A stretch of 25,060 nt of DNA from Thermoflexus sp042408365 (GCF_042408365.1 NZ_JBHOQJ010000210.1:1-25060); one strand, 5' to 3'; shown: positions 7,677-15,359, counted from the stretch's first letter. Numbers and translations: made by a program. Notes: generated by a model not told the origin, from the letters alone.

Positions 7677-7747
7677 CAAGAGTTGGGTCGTTCATGGACT
7701 CCTTTAGAAAACCAGGGCAAACGCCTTCATGGACCGCGGAAATCAAG

Positions 7748-7766
7748 GGTCTGCGTTTCCCAGACC
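7748..7766 (-). other. hairpin downstream of the divergent glycosyltransferase gene
   Basis: GGTCTG (7748-7753) pairs with CAGACC (7761-7766) around a 7-base loop, starting about 30 bases past the stop of the upstream gene. It lacks a proper T run. It may end or stabilise the DUF2298/glycosyltransferase transcript before the separate promoter at 7668-7676. Confidence 0.3.
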
Positions 7767-7796
7767 TCCCAAGGAGGACCAAGGGACTGTCCAGGT

Positions 7797-9482
7797 TCAC
7801 GGAACAGGAATCCGCATCCAAAGAACCATGCGTTGCTCTACCGGCCTGGCCGCGCCGGCCCCCTCGATGATAGCCGGGAACAGGCGCCCAACCCATTGCT
7901 CCGGCTTGAGTGGCACCTCAAGGCCCTCCGGGGCGATCCACACATCCTCCTCCATCCCTGCCGCCAGCGGGCTTCGATCGATTTTCACCTTAAACCCCCG
8001 AAGGATCCAACGCCAGAAGACCTCCGGCTCCCCGTTTACCGCCACCGAGAGCCCGCCGGGCCATTCCTTTCGGCGCACCGCTTCCTCTCGTAACACCGCC
8101 ACGACCTCCCGCACAGCTGGGGAGGCCATCGCCGGCTGGGAGAAACCGGGAACCGGATCCATCCGCCGTATCAGGGCCACAGCTCCCGCGATCTGGGCCA
8201 ACCCGATGGCGAGGATCAGGGACAACCCGAGCCCGAGCGTCGCTGGGTTTCGAGCCCATGCGTGGAGGATGCTTCCGATAGATGTTCCATGAGGGCGAGG
8301 GGATGGCGAATCTGAGCTCTCTGAGGGGGATGCCTCCGAGCCGGCCTCCAACGAGCTGCCGAGGGCCCAGAGGCCAAGGCCGAACAACCCCAGCACCCCG
8401 GCGAGGACCAGCCAGCGGGCCTCTCCCATTGCGGAGCTCGAGGCCATCCAGACCGCTGCCGTCCCTAGGCCGATCCATCCCAGCGCGGCCGCTCCCGTTA
8501 CCTCCACCCATCGCCCCTGCCATTGTGAGCGGACAGCCTCCCAGACTCGCTGGAGCGCATATGCGCCCAGCACCACCCACGGGAGTAACAGGACAGGGTG
8601 CTCCGTGAACGGAGCGCTCCATCGCACCAAGCGCAGGCCGAGCCCGATCCCCGCCCCGATCATCATCGCCAGCAGGAAACGATCTCCGCGGCTCGCCGCC
8701 AGGATGCCCCCCGTCAACCCGAGCAGGAAAATCGGCGCCTCCGCGCGGAGGAAGGTGGGAACGGCGCTCCACCAGAGGGGAAGGCCCTCAGGCGCGAAGC
8801 CCGCCAGCCACGCCGAGAGGCCCTCCACCGTCTCCCTCGCCCCGCTCCCTCGCCATCCTCCCCACGCCCCCGCGAACAGCGCGGTGAGCCCGAAGAGCCC
8901 CAGCGCCCGCCAGCGGGGGAAGGCAGGCTCAGGGGGATCGAGCCACCACATCGGAAGCAACATCAGACATCCGGTCCAGAACGCCGGGCCGGCCGCTGCC
9001 CCGATTCCCAAGGCGGCCGCAACCCCAATCCAACGGGACGGATGGGGGGCGCGCCAGGCCGCCAGGGCCGCCGCCAACGCCGCAGCGGCCACGATCCCTC
9101 CGTCCAGGAAGCGGGAGGCTATGAGAGCGGTAGGGGAAACCGCCCACAGCCACGCTGCCCCGACCGTCGCCGCCAGGCCGATGGGGCGCAGGAGCATCCA
9201 GAGGGCGACCACGGTTAAGGCGCCCGCCAGCGCCGCGCCGGAGCGCATCCAGCCGTCATCCGTGCCGAAGAGCGCAAAAGCGGTGGCATTCCATCCAGCC
9301 AACAGCGGGCTGCCACCGGGCGGCAAAGGCTCCCCACGCCACGCCGCCCATGCCTGGGCCGCCTCCATCGGTGTGGGCGGGCGAAGGCCCAGCTCCCACC
9401 CCCGCAACAGGAGGGCCAGGCCGAAAAGCCCTCCGAGGATCCATCCCTCAAACCATTGGCGCCCGTTTCGCCCTTCCGTCAC
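7797..9482 (-). CDS. divergent TIGR03663/GT39-like membrane protein, catalytic residues not conserved
   Basis: The protein has 561 residues with about ten hydrophobic membrane segments, a Ser/Pro-rich linker near 385-420, one more membrane segment, and a C-terminal soluble domain of about 115 residues. Its layout follows the neighbouring NHL-fusion protein without the propeller. By eye, its residues 35-90 line up with residues 47-105 of that protein and share AW, ALFG/WLFG and ALAG. The DE pair becomes M39-E40 and HGP is lost. It is therefore probably a pseudoenzyme or a regulatory partner rather than an active transferase. The GTG start overlaps the DUF2298 stop (GTGA) and has GGAGG 5 bases upstream, so the two are translationally coupled. 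The family assignment is moderate. Confidence 0.7.
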   Translation of the reverse strand: MTEGRNGRQWFEGWILGGLFGLALLLRGWELGLRPPTPMEAAQAWAAWRGEPLPPGGSPLLAGWNATAFALFGTDDGWMRSGAALAGALTVVALWMLLRPIGLAATVGAAWLWAVSPTALIASRFLDGGIVAAAALAAALAAWRAPHPSRWIGVAAALGIGAAAGPAFWTGCLMLLPMWWLDPPEPAFPRWRALGLFGLTALFAGAWGGWRGSGARETVEGLSAWLAGFAPEGLPLWWSAVPTFLRAEAPIFLLGLTGGILAASRGDRFLLAMMIGAGIGLGLRLVRWSAPFTEHPVLLLPWVVLGAYALQRVWEAVRSQWQGRWVEVTGAAALGWIGLGTAAVWMASSSAMGEARWLVLAGVLGLFGLGLWALGSSLEAGSEASPSESSDSPSPRPHGTSIGSILHAWARNPATLGLGLSLILAIGLAQIAGAVALIRRMDPVPGFSQPAMASPAVREVVAVLREEAVRRKEWPGGLSVAVNGEPEVFWRWILRGFKVKIDRSPLAAGMEEDVWIAPEGLEVPLKPEQWVGRLFPAIIEGAGAARPVEQRMVLWMRIPVP

Positions 9483-11932
9483 TCCCGCCTCCGATAGATC
9501 ACCGTCTCCCCGCTCCGGAAAACCGGGTCCATCAATCGTTCAAACTTCTGCAAGGCCTGGGGGGGGAACTCCTCCCGCTCTGTGCGGCCGATGATCACAT
9601 ACTCAATCCCGTATTTCTCCAGAAGCGCCTGGGTCGCCTCCAGGTCCGCCGATCGCCAGAGGATCTCCAAGTCGGGCTCCCGGCGGGCGATCTCAGCGTA
9701 AGAGCCTCGCCACTGATGTTCGTGCCCGGCCCATCCCAGCACCGTCGGCAGGCCGGTGTGAGCGGCGAAGCGCCCGAACTCCGGCTGGAAGGAGATCCCG
9801 TGCCACCCGGGGGCTTCCAGGATCGCCGGTGTGCCCCGGACATGCCGGTTCAGCCATTCGATCGCCGCCAGATCATCCGGCGCCCACCGGGATAGATGAG
9901 CATAGCCGTCCAGCGTCGGTGGCCGGGCGAAGAAATCCGCCTTGATCGGGATCATCAGGGCGGGATACAGAGCTGCCAGCGCGATCATGCTGGCAAACAG
10001 GCCAGCAAGGAACGGGCGCGCGCGCCCGCTCCATTCCCAGAGCGCAACCGTCCCCCAGGCCAACGCGATGCTCCAAAGCACCCACGTTTGATAGTAAAAC
10101 TTAAAAACCGTATTCATGCGGGTGCCGAAAAAATCCTTTAGGAAAACGAACTCCACCGCCCAAGCCAGCGCGGCCCCCCAAAGGATGAGCAAACCCACAA
10201 ACGCCCTCACTCCGCTTCCCCGCCTCCACCACTGGGTCACCCATGCACCTAGCCCGGCCAGGACCATCGGCACCCACGGTCCGCTCCCCGGAAACGGATT
10301 CCCGTTCACGATCACCGTTCCGTCCAGCAGGCGCCCCCACGCCCACGGCCGAAGCTGATCCATAGAAACCGGCGCAGGGATCGAAATCGGCAGCGCTCGG
10401 GCCAACTCATAGATCCCCACCAGCAGCGCCACAGGCGCCAACCCCAGGACCAGCATCCCTCCGAATATCCTCCACCCCCATCGCCCCAGAGCCCACCCCT
10501 CCCCTCGCCACTGGCGAATCGCGTCTATCCAGAGGGCCAGGATCAAGCCGATCACTTGAAAGCCGAACATCACCATAAACTGCGGCAGGCGAGTGCCATT
10601 ATAAAAGTTGGGAAGAAACCCGCCGGCCTGAGAGCGAAACCCCAGATAGAAGGGCAGATACAGTATCACACCGAGCGTCAGAGTGCCCCCCGCAAGGCCG
10701 ATCACTTCCCAGCGAAAAGAGCGCCATGAACGCTCCGCTCCCCATGCGCCCAGGGCCCAGGCGGCCAGCAGGAGGCCCGTGTAAATTGGGAAATCCCAAG
10801 TGTTCAGGAAAGCTAACCCGCCGAAGACGATCGGCAGCAGCCAGAACGGTGGGCCATGGTTTTGGAGGAATTCCAGGAGCGCGCGCCACCCCTGGAGCGA
10901 GGAAAGGCCAGGGGATCGTTGAGCGGCCTGGAAAGCGGCCAGAGCCAGCCCGATCGCCATCAGGGTGAACGGCAACGCCAGTACATGGGGATGCAGATCG
11001 CCTAACAGAAAGCTGAACTGAGGGAACTCGTCGATGACCTCTTGGTGCTGGCCATCCGGCGTGTAATCACGCACCACCCGCGAGGCCCGCCACCACGCCC
11101 ACACCCGATCCCGAGGAGGCCAGCACGCCGGCCAGGGACGAGAAGGGGGCGGCGTATTCAATTCTGGAATGTCCAGCCACCCCCAGAACCCCGGATCGCG
11201 GATCCAGCCGCACGCGTGGGCCAGGTCCAGGATCGCCTCCCCGTTCCCGGCCAGGACCACCCAGAAGGCGCTGAGCAGCGCCGCCACCCGAGCGGCACGG
11301 AGGCGTTCCGGCCGATAAAGGGTCCAGAGGTTCCAGCCGAGGCCAGCCGCGGCAAGGGATGTGAGGGCGAACCAGGAGGAAACTCCGAGGTTGAACGCGA
11401 AGCGGGTGGGCAGGCCGGAGAGCTCCGTGAGGAAGCCGAGCAACACATAACCGAAGTAATAATAGCTGATCGCGAACCCGGAGAGCCAAGGGTCGTGGGG
11501 GGGGAAACGCTCCGTCCGGACCACCGCGTTGAGAAAAGCCAGCTCCATCGGCTTCTCCGTGTAGGTGATCTCAGGATTGTAGGCCCGGAAGAGCGTCCAG
11601 CCGAGGAAGGCGAGGGCGAACAACAGCTCATAGAAGAGCACTAAGTTACAATGGGCCCGAAGCCAGCGCCAGGGGGACTCACCGGATCGGTGAGCCCACC
11701 AAAGCCCGAAGGCCAGGACCGCTCCCCAGGCGGCCAGGGCTCCTCCCTGAGAGACCGGGAGGAGCCCCAGGTTCCCGCCCCACCACCAGACGAATGCGAT
11801 TAGTAGGAGTCCGAGGGGACGGGCCAGGGCCAGCCCACGATCGGGAAGGGAGCGGAACACCTGGAAGGCCAAAGGCCAGGTGGATCCACCGATCAGCAGC
11901 AGGAGCAACCACCACAGGGCGATTGCGACCAT
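9479..11932 (-). CDS. DUF2298 / Chlor_Arch_YYY integral membrane protein
   Basis: The protein has 817 residues, in the usual range for the single-domain class of TIGR03662. It is very hydrophobic, with many membrane segments. The signature region at 119-165 contains the conserved EKPME, PPHDPWLSG and the YYYFG motif at 157-161. Farther on are RMNTVFKFYYQ and, in the C-terminal soluble part, GLPTVLGWAGHEHQWRG and IEYVIIGRTE. The family function is not established. It occurs sporadically in Chloroflexota and Archaea, usually near TIGR03663 genes, which suggests a shared role in lipid-linked sugar handling outside the membrane. The ATG start has only a weak ribosome site. The gene is first of the three-gene module. 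I found no convincing promoter in the 164 bases upstream. Confidence 0.87.
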   Translation of the reverse strand: MVAIALWWLLLLLIGGSTWPLAFQVFRSLPDRGLALARPLGLLLIAFVWWWGGNLGLLPVSQGGALAAWGAVLAFGLWWAHRSGESPWRWLRAHCNLVLFYELLFALAFLGWTLFRAYNPEITYTEKPMELAFLNAVVRTERFPPHDPWLSGFAISYYYFGYVLLGFLTELSGLPTRFAFNLGVSSWFALTSLAAAGLGWNLWTLYRPERLRAARVAALLSAFWVVLAGNGEAILDLAHACGWIRDPGFWGWLDIPELNTPPPSRPWPACWPPRDRVWAWWRASRVVRDYTPDGQHQEVIDEFPQFSFLLGDLHPHVLALPFTLMAIGLALAAFQAAQRSPGLSSLQGWRALLEFLQNHGPPFWLLPIVFGGLAFLNTWDFPIYTGLLLAAWALGAWGAERSWRSFRWEVIGLAGGTLTLGVILYLPFYLGFRSQAGGFLPNFYNGTRLPQFMVMFGFQVIGLILALWIDAIRQWRGEGWALGRWGWRIFGGMLVLGLAPVALLVGIYELARALPISIPAPVSMDQLRPWAWGRLLDGTVIVNGNPFPGSGPWVPMVLAGLGAWVTQWWRRGSGVRAFVGLLILWGAALAWAVEFVFLKDFFGTRMNTVFKFYYQTWVLWSIALAWGTVALWEWSGRARPFLAGLFASMIALAALYPALMIPIKADFFARPPTLDGYAHLSRWAPDDLAAIEWLNRHVRGTPAILEAPGWHGISFQPEFGRFAAHTGLPTVLGWAGHEHQWRGSYAEIARREPDLEILWRSADLEATQALLEKYGIEYVIIGRTEREEFPPQALQKFERLMDPVFRSGETVIYRRRE

Positions 11933-11964
11933 TCCCGTTCAAGCCCCTTGCTCCTTCCTCACCC

Positions 11965-11995
11965 CCTCCTCACGCTGCGAAGCGACGCGGGGAGG
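11965..11995 (-). other. imperfect hairpin between atpF and the DUF2298 gene
   Basis: CCTCC (11965-11969) and GGAGG (11991-11995) enclose a second stem CGCT/AGCG (11973-11976 with 11981-11984, loop GCGA). There is no T run in the minus direction. The 164-base gap 11933-12096 must contain the end of the atp transcript and the start of the next one. This is the only structure I see there, and no -10/-35 pair convinces me. Confidence 0.3.
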
Positions 11996-12096
11996 AAAAG
12001 AGATTATTTGGGAGGGGCTAGGAGATGCCATTCCAACGTCCCCTGCCCCTCCGCAATCCCGAAGGGAAAAGAAAGGAGGAACACGGATGAAACATC

Positions 12097-12831
12097 TTAA
12101 CCCATTAACGCGGCCCGCAGCCCCTCCATCCGGGTCCGCACGCTGCCATCCACCACGCGATCGCCAACCCGAATCACCAGCCCACCCAGGATCGTGGGAT
12201 CCACCCGGAAGACCACCTCGCCCATAGAATCCAGGCGGGAGGAGAGCTCCTTCCGGATGCTTTCCTTCTCCTCCTCCTGAAGTGGGATCGCGCTGATGAC
12301 CTCCACCCGGTCCCCTTTCAGGCTGCGAAGCTCTTCCAGGACCTTTGAGGGAACCGTGGTGAAGAATTCGTTGATCAGGCGCCGATGACGGGATTCGTCC
12401 AGCGCGTCGCCCACGACCCGATGGGCGGCGGCCAGAGCGAGGGCCGCGATCTGGGCTCGCAACTCCCCAAGCACCCGCTCCCGCTCCCGTTCGGCTTCCT
12501 CGCGGGCGATCTCCAGGATCCGTTGTGCCTCCGCGCGGGCTTCGGAAAGGATTTGGGCTCGCTGCTGCTCCGCCTGGCGGACCGCCTCAGCGACGATCCG
12601 CTGACGCTCCGCCAAAGCTTCCTCTAAGATCCGCTGGCGCTCGGCGGCCATGCTCGCCCGCAACTGCTCCGCCGCCTTGGCATCCTCCAGCCCCTTCTCG
12701 ATCAGGGCCCGCCGCTCCTCCAGCGCCTTCAGCACCCGCGGGAAAACGAAGCGGGAGAGAAGGAACCAGATCAGCAGGAAGTTGAGGATCTGGGCGATCA
12801 GATAGATCGGATTGATCCCAAGGGCCTCCAA
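12097..12831 (-). CDS. atpF: ATP synthase Fo subunit b fused to the C-terminal domain of delta
   Basis: The protein has 244 residues, about 85 more than a usual subunit b. Residues 1-30 are the membrane anchor, and 31-155 form a long charged coiled coil rich in Ala, Glu and Arg: the peripheral stalk. Residues about 175-243 match the C-terminal domain of delta: VEVISAIPL, then VDPTILGGLVIRVGD and VVDGSVRTRMEGL. The N-terminal helical bundle of delta, which contacts the tops of alpha subunits, is not there. The start is TTG at 12829-12831, chosen because AGGAGG lies 6 bases before it. The gene is last in the operon, with no atpH or atpA after it. Full-length b-delta fusions are known in mycobacteria; this one is shorter. 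Confidence 0.9.
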   Translation of the reverse strand: MEALGINPIYLIAQILNFLLIWFLLSRFVFPRVLKALEERRALIEKGLEDAKAAEQLRASMAAERQRILEEALAERQRIVAEAVRQAEQQRAQILSEARAEAQRILEIAREEAERERERVLGELRAQIAALALAAAHRVVGDALDESRHRRLINEFFTTVPSKVLEELRSLKGDRVEVISAIPLQEEEKESIRKELSSRLDSMGEVVFRVDPTILGGLVIRVGDRVVDGSVRTRMEGLRAALMG

Positions 12832-12865
12832 AGCCAGCCTCCTGAACCGCGAGGGTAAGAGGGAA

Positions 12866-13126
12866 TCACGCCACGAACTTCAGCAACAACGCCACGACCA
12901 GCGCGTAAATCGCGATCGCCTCCGCGAAGGCGATGGCCAGGATCATGTTCAGCTGGATCTGGGGAGTTGCCTCTGGGTTGCGCCCAATGGCCTGCAAAGC
13001 CCCACTGGCCAGAAGGCCAATTCCAATCCCTGGGCCCAACGCTCCTAAGCCGATTGCCAGACCAGCCCCCAGCACGCTCAGAGCCTGCGGCGAGAGGATC
13101 TCCTGCGCTAAAATCAACCCCAGCAT
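12866..13126 (-). CDS. atpE: ATP synthase Fo subunit c
   Basis: This is an 86-residue hairpin of two membrane helices joined by the polar RNPE loop (49-52). Helix 1 has the glycine-rich LGPGIGIGLLASG. Helix 2 carries the ion-binding glutamate E69 in AFAEAIAIY. The residues that mark sodium-binding rings are absent: Ile36 replaces Gln in helix 1, and Ala-Ile follows the glutamate in place of Ser-Thr. Proton coupling is therefore likely. The ATG at 13124-13126 has AGGAGG 6 bases upstream, a very strong site suited to the many copies needed per complex. The open frame runs 15 codons farther upstream without support. The gene lies 34 bases before atpF. Confidence 0.96.
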   Translation of the reverse strand: MLGLILAQEILSPQALSVLGAGLAIGLGALGPGIGIGLLASGALQAIGRNPEATPQIQLNMILAIAFAEAIAIYALVVALLLKFVA

Positions 13127-13192
13127 CTTAAACCTCCTGATAAGTTTGAGTTTGATTTGGAGAGAGTCCACGCGTTACCACCGGCGAGCCCC

Positions 13193-13231
13193 CTCCTCTC
13201 TTCGCAGCTTGAAAAGCCGCAGAGAAAGGAG
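13193..13231 (-). other. long hairpin in the atpB-atpE spacer
   Basis: Bases 13193-13205 pair with 13219-13231 (11 of 13 positions pair, one as G-T). An inner stem 13207-13210 with 13214-13217 closes a 3-base loop. It sits 66 bases before the atpE ATG in the 190-base spacer 13127-13316. There is no T run. It may mark an RNA processing or stability point that raises subunit c output relative to a and b. That role is inferred. Confidence 0.45.
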
Positions 13232-13316
13232 AGAGCATTCGAAAACACTGTTGGGATGAAGTTCCTGGAAGGCCCAGTCCACCCCTTATCGAAAACTTTC
13301 TCCAGAACCAGGGCGT

Positions 13317-14606
13317 TTAATGGTGACCCTCTGAGGGCTCCTGCCCATGCCCAGCGGTCGCTAGGGCGATAAACACCATTGTCAACATCATAAAAATGAA
13401 AGCTTGGATGAGCCCGACGAAAATCTCCAAACCGTAGAAGATCGCTGGGACCAGCAAAGGAAGCAAGAACATCATGATCCCTAGCAACACATGGCCAGCG
13501 AAGATGTTTCCAAATAGTCGGAATGAGAAAGAGAGGATCTTGGCGACCTCGCTGATCAGCTCCAGCAAGCTGACCAGAAATTCGATCACCCCCATAAAGC
13601 CATGGCGGAGGGCCTTGATGTTAAAGAATTTCCAGAAGTAGCCAGGCCCCAGGGCCCGAACGCCCCACACCTGCACCATAAACACAGCCACCAGGGCCAG
13701 CCCAACCGTGAAGTTCAGGTCTGTGCTGAGCGCGCGGAGATAAGGAACTAAAACGAATCCCTCCGCCTTCGCCTCGCCGTGCTCCCCGCCGCCCTCGGCC
13801 TCGTGGCCGGCGGCCTCCGCCGGGACCGCCGCCGGCTCCGCGGTCAGCAAGGTAAGCGGACCCCAATGGATCACCGCGTAGCCTCCCTCCGAGCCATGAG
13901 CGGGCTCCACCTTGCCGATGGACTCAAACCCGGGCACGAGGCCCATCCAATTCGCTGTCAGAACCATCAGGAAGATGGAGGCGAGGAGGGGGAACACCCG
14001 ACGGGCCCGATGGCCCAGAACCACCTTGGCCAGATTTTCATAAAGCGCCTCGATCAGGAACTCCAAAAGGTTCGCCAATATCCCCAACCCGCGGACCGGG
14101 GGTGGAAGCGGGCCAGCCCGACGGGCCGCCAGGAACCCCAATCCCAGGACCACTAAATCCACCAGGAGCATTGCGACCATCGTGTTGGTCAGCGGGGCCC
14201 CGAAGAGCACGGGGCCGGTCAAGGGCTCAGGTTTCACTAAGATCACCGGAAGCACCGCCTTGATCGGCTTGCCCATTACTGGAAGCCCCTGCCCCAGCGT
14301 GCCAAAGAACAGTGAGGTCCCCAGCACAAAACCCAAGATTAAGGGCACGATCACCAGCGTCTGGAAATAGCGAATCACCCGGACATCTCGCAAGCCCCAC
14401 AGGACAAGGGCAATTACCAGCGCATCAATAATGATGATCCCCACGAGGCTTGTTGCGGAGGCCAGGAACGTCGTCCCCACGCCCCGCAGGAGATCGCCCA
14501 GGCTGCCGAACAGCCAGAAGGCCGCCTGACTGCCGACCCCGCACGAAAGCAGGACGATCAATCCCAGCAACAAATAGGGGCCCATCCGTCGGATTAACTT
14601 GCCCAT
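13317..14606 (-). CDS. atpB: ATP synthase Fo subunit a, extended form
   Basis: The protein has 429 residues against about 240-290 for most bacterial subunit a. The core is from about 130 on: LTNTMVAML (first canonical helix), TANWMGLVPGF (218-227), SFSFRLFGNIFAGH (359-372) with the essential arginine R363, and GLIQAFIF (398-405) with Q401. Residues 1-125 are an extra N-terminal part with about three predicted membrane segments. A His/Glu/Ala-rich insertion at 235-283 falls in the loop expected on the outer side, and the tail ends EPSEGHH. It forms the proton half-channels against the c ring. An in-frame TAG just upstream of the ATG fixes the start region. GGGAGG lies a little far away, at 13 bases. 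Confidence 0.94.
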   Translation of the reverse strand: MGKLIRRMGPYLLLGLIVLLSCGVGSQAAFWLFGSLGDLLRGVGTTFLASATSLVGIIIIDALVIALVLWGLRDVRVIRYFQTLVIVPLILGFVLGTSLFFGTLGQGLPVMGKPIKAVLPVILVKPEPLTGPVLFGAPLTNTMVAMLLVDLVVLGLGFLAARRAGPLPPPVRGLGILANLLEFLIEALYENLAKVVLGHRARRVFPLLASIFLMVLTANWMGLVPGFESIGKVEPAHGSEGGYAVIHWGPLTLLTAEPAAVPAEAAGHEAEGGGEHGEAKAEGFVLVPYLRALSTDLNFTVGLALVAVFMVQVWGVRALGPGYFWKFFNIKALRHGFMGVIEFLVSLLELISEVAKILSFSFRLFGNIFAGHVLLGIMMFLLPLLVPAIFYGLEIFVGLIQAFIFMMLTMVFIALATAGHGQEPSEGHH

Positions 14607-14651
14607 CGCCGTGTTCTAACCTCCCGTGAGGATGACCCTTTTTCAGAGTCG

Positions 14652-14711
14652 GGGCAGGCCGTGTGCCTGCCCTTATGCGTTGTGCCTACCCTTATAGGCC
14701 TCGTGCCTGCC
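14652..14711 (-). repeat. short tandem repeats with an 8-bp hairpin upstream of atpB
   Basis: GTGCCTGCCCTTAT (14663-14676), GTGCCTACCCTTAT (14682-14695) and GTGCCTGCC (14703-14711) are three copies spaced 19 and 21 bases apart. The first copy also closes a perfect hairpin, GGGCAGGC (14652-14659) with GCCTGCCC (14665-14672). They lie next to the large palindrome at 14715-14765 and probably belong to the same non-coding repeat element. Confidence 0.6.
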
Positions 14712-14714
14712 ACC

Positions 14715-14765
14715 GGTTTACCCGTGTAGGGGCACCCACAAGGGGTGCCCCTACACGGGTAAACC
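14715..14765. repeat. perfect 23-bp palindrome in the atpZ-atpB spacer
   Basis: Bases 14715-14737 and 14743-14765 are exact reverse complements around a 5-base loop ACAAG. The stem includes GTAGGGGCACCC and GGGTGCCCCTAC. It lies in the 239-base spacer 14607-14845 inside the atp operon. Its length and perfection exceed those of intrinsic terminators and there is no T run, so a REP- or MITE-like dispersed element is the best guess. As RNA it would be a very stable hairpin upstream of atpB. Confidence 0.75.
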
Positions 14766-14845
14766 CCACCCCATTCCACGGCCGCACCCTACCGAAATTC
14801 CCCACCCAAATACTTTAGAGCGAACTGGGGGCTCTCGACGAATCC

Positions 14846-15133
14846 TTAGTCCTCCCGCGTAGATTTTGGCTTTTCCTTTTGAGCAGATGGCTCGATCCGG
14901 AATTGAGAGGCAGCGGTCATCGCCGCGCGGACCATCACCACTAGCCCCAACGCCGCTCCCGCGATCATACATGCAGCGGTCAGAACCGGTCGGGTTCCCA
15001 GTCGGAAATCCAGCCACAAGCCACAAAGCATTGCGCCCACAACAGCGACCACTGGGATAAAGCCGATCTGGGAGAGCGCTCCCGCCAGCGTCAGATTCCA
15101 GACCCGGATCCACCATCGCCCAGGCGTTTTCAT
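14846..15133 (-). CDS. AtpZ/AtpI-like ATP synthase accessory membrane protein
   Basis: This is a 95-residue protein with two membrane helices joined by a short loop. GLWLDFRLGTRP (about 38-49) followed by a Gly/Ala-rich second helix with GAALGLV matches the ATPase gene 1 (AtpZ) pattern. The tail is charged. Family members precede atpB in many operons and have been linked to c-ring assembly and to ion (magnesium/calcium) movement. I chose the second ATG (15131-15133) because AAGG is 6 bases before it, while it abuts the first ATG at 15137-15139. It is the first gene of the operon, behind a good promoter. The position supports the call as much as the weak sequence signature. Confidence 0.75.
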   Translation of the reverse strand: MKTPGRWWIRVWNLTLAGALSQIGFIPVVAVVGAMLCGLWLDFRLGTRPVLTAACMIAGAALGLVVMVRAAMTAASQFRIEPSAQKEKPKSTRED

Positions 15134-15153
15134 CGCCATCCTTTATACGTGCC

Positions 15154-15169
15154 CCTTTTCACAAAAAGG
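15154..15169 (-). other. hairpin in the atp operon leader
   Basis: CCTTTT (15154-15159) and AAAAGG (15164-15169) form a perfect 6-bp stem around CACA, just downstream of the predicted transcription start near 15173 and about 20 bases before the first gene. It is A/U-rich and weak. It may shield or stabilise the 5' end. No known riboswitch is recognised. Confidence 0.3.
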
Positions 15170-15179
15170 CGGCCTTAAT

Positions 15180-15208
15180 ATGATATCTTCCCCTCTCGCT
15201 CTTGGCAA
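15180..15208 (-). promoter_or_regulatory. atp operon promoter
   Basis: On the minus strand TTGCCA (15208-15203) and TATCAT (15185-15180) are exactly 17 bases apart, and each matches 5 of 6 positions of the housekeeping consensus. Initiation near 15173 gives a leader of about 40 bases. This separates the atp operon from nuoN, which ends at 15360. The remainder of the 15140-15359 gap shows no clear terminator for the nuo transcript. Confidence 0.7.
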
Positions 15209-15359
15209 GGACGGGATCTAAAAATTCACCCGCGGGATGCGTTTTTTGAGAAGAGGCCCCTTCAGCAACTTTCCTAGCCAGGGATACCCCTACCTCATAG
15301 CCACACCCGACCAAATCAGAGGCCCGCCCGCCAGTGGAGGCGGAAGAACCCCACCCTCC

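Noticed and set aside
7631..7720. 30-codon extension of the NHL-fusion gene from a TTG start
   Set aside because: It would start upstream of a clear extended -10 promoter and lacks a ribosome site; the ATG at 7630 has GGAG before it.
12866..13126. Possible sodium-type c ring
   Set aside because: The Gln of helix 1 and the Ser/Thr after the glutamate of helix 2, which mark sodium binding, are Ile and Ala/Ile here.
14715..14765. Palindrome as an intrinsic terminator of the atp transcript
   Set aside because: No T run follows in either direction, and it would cut off atpB, atpE and atpF from the only good promoter.
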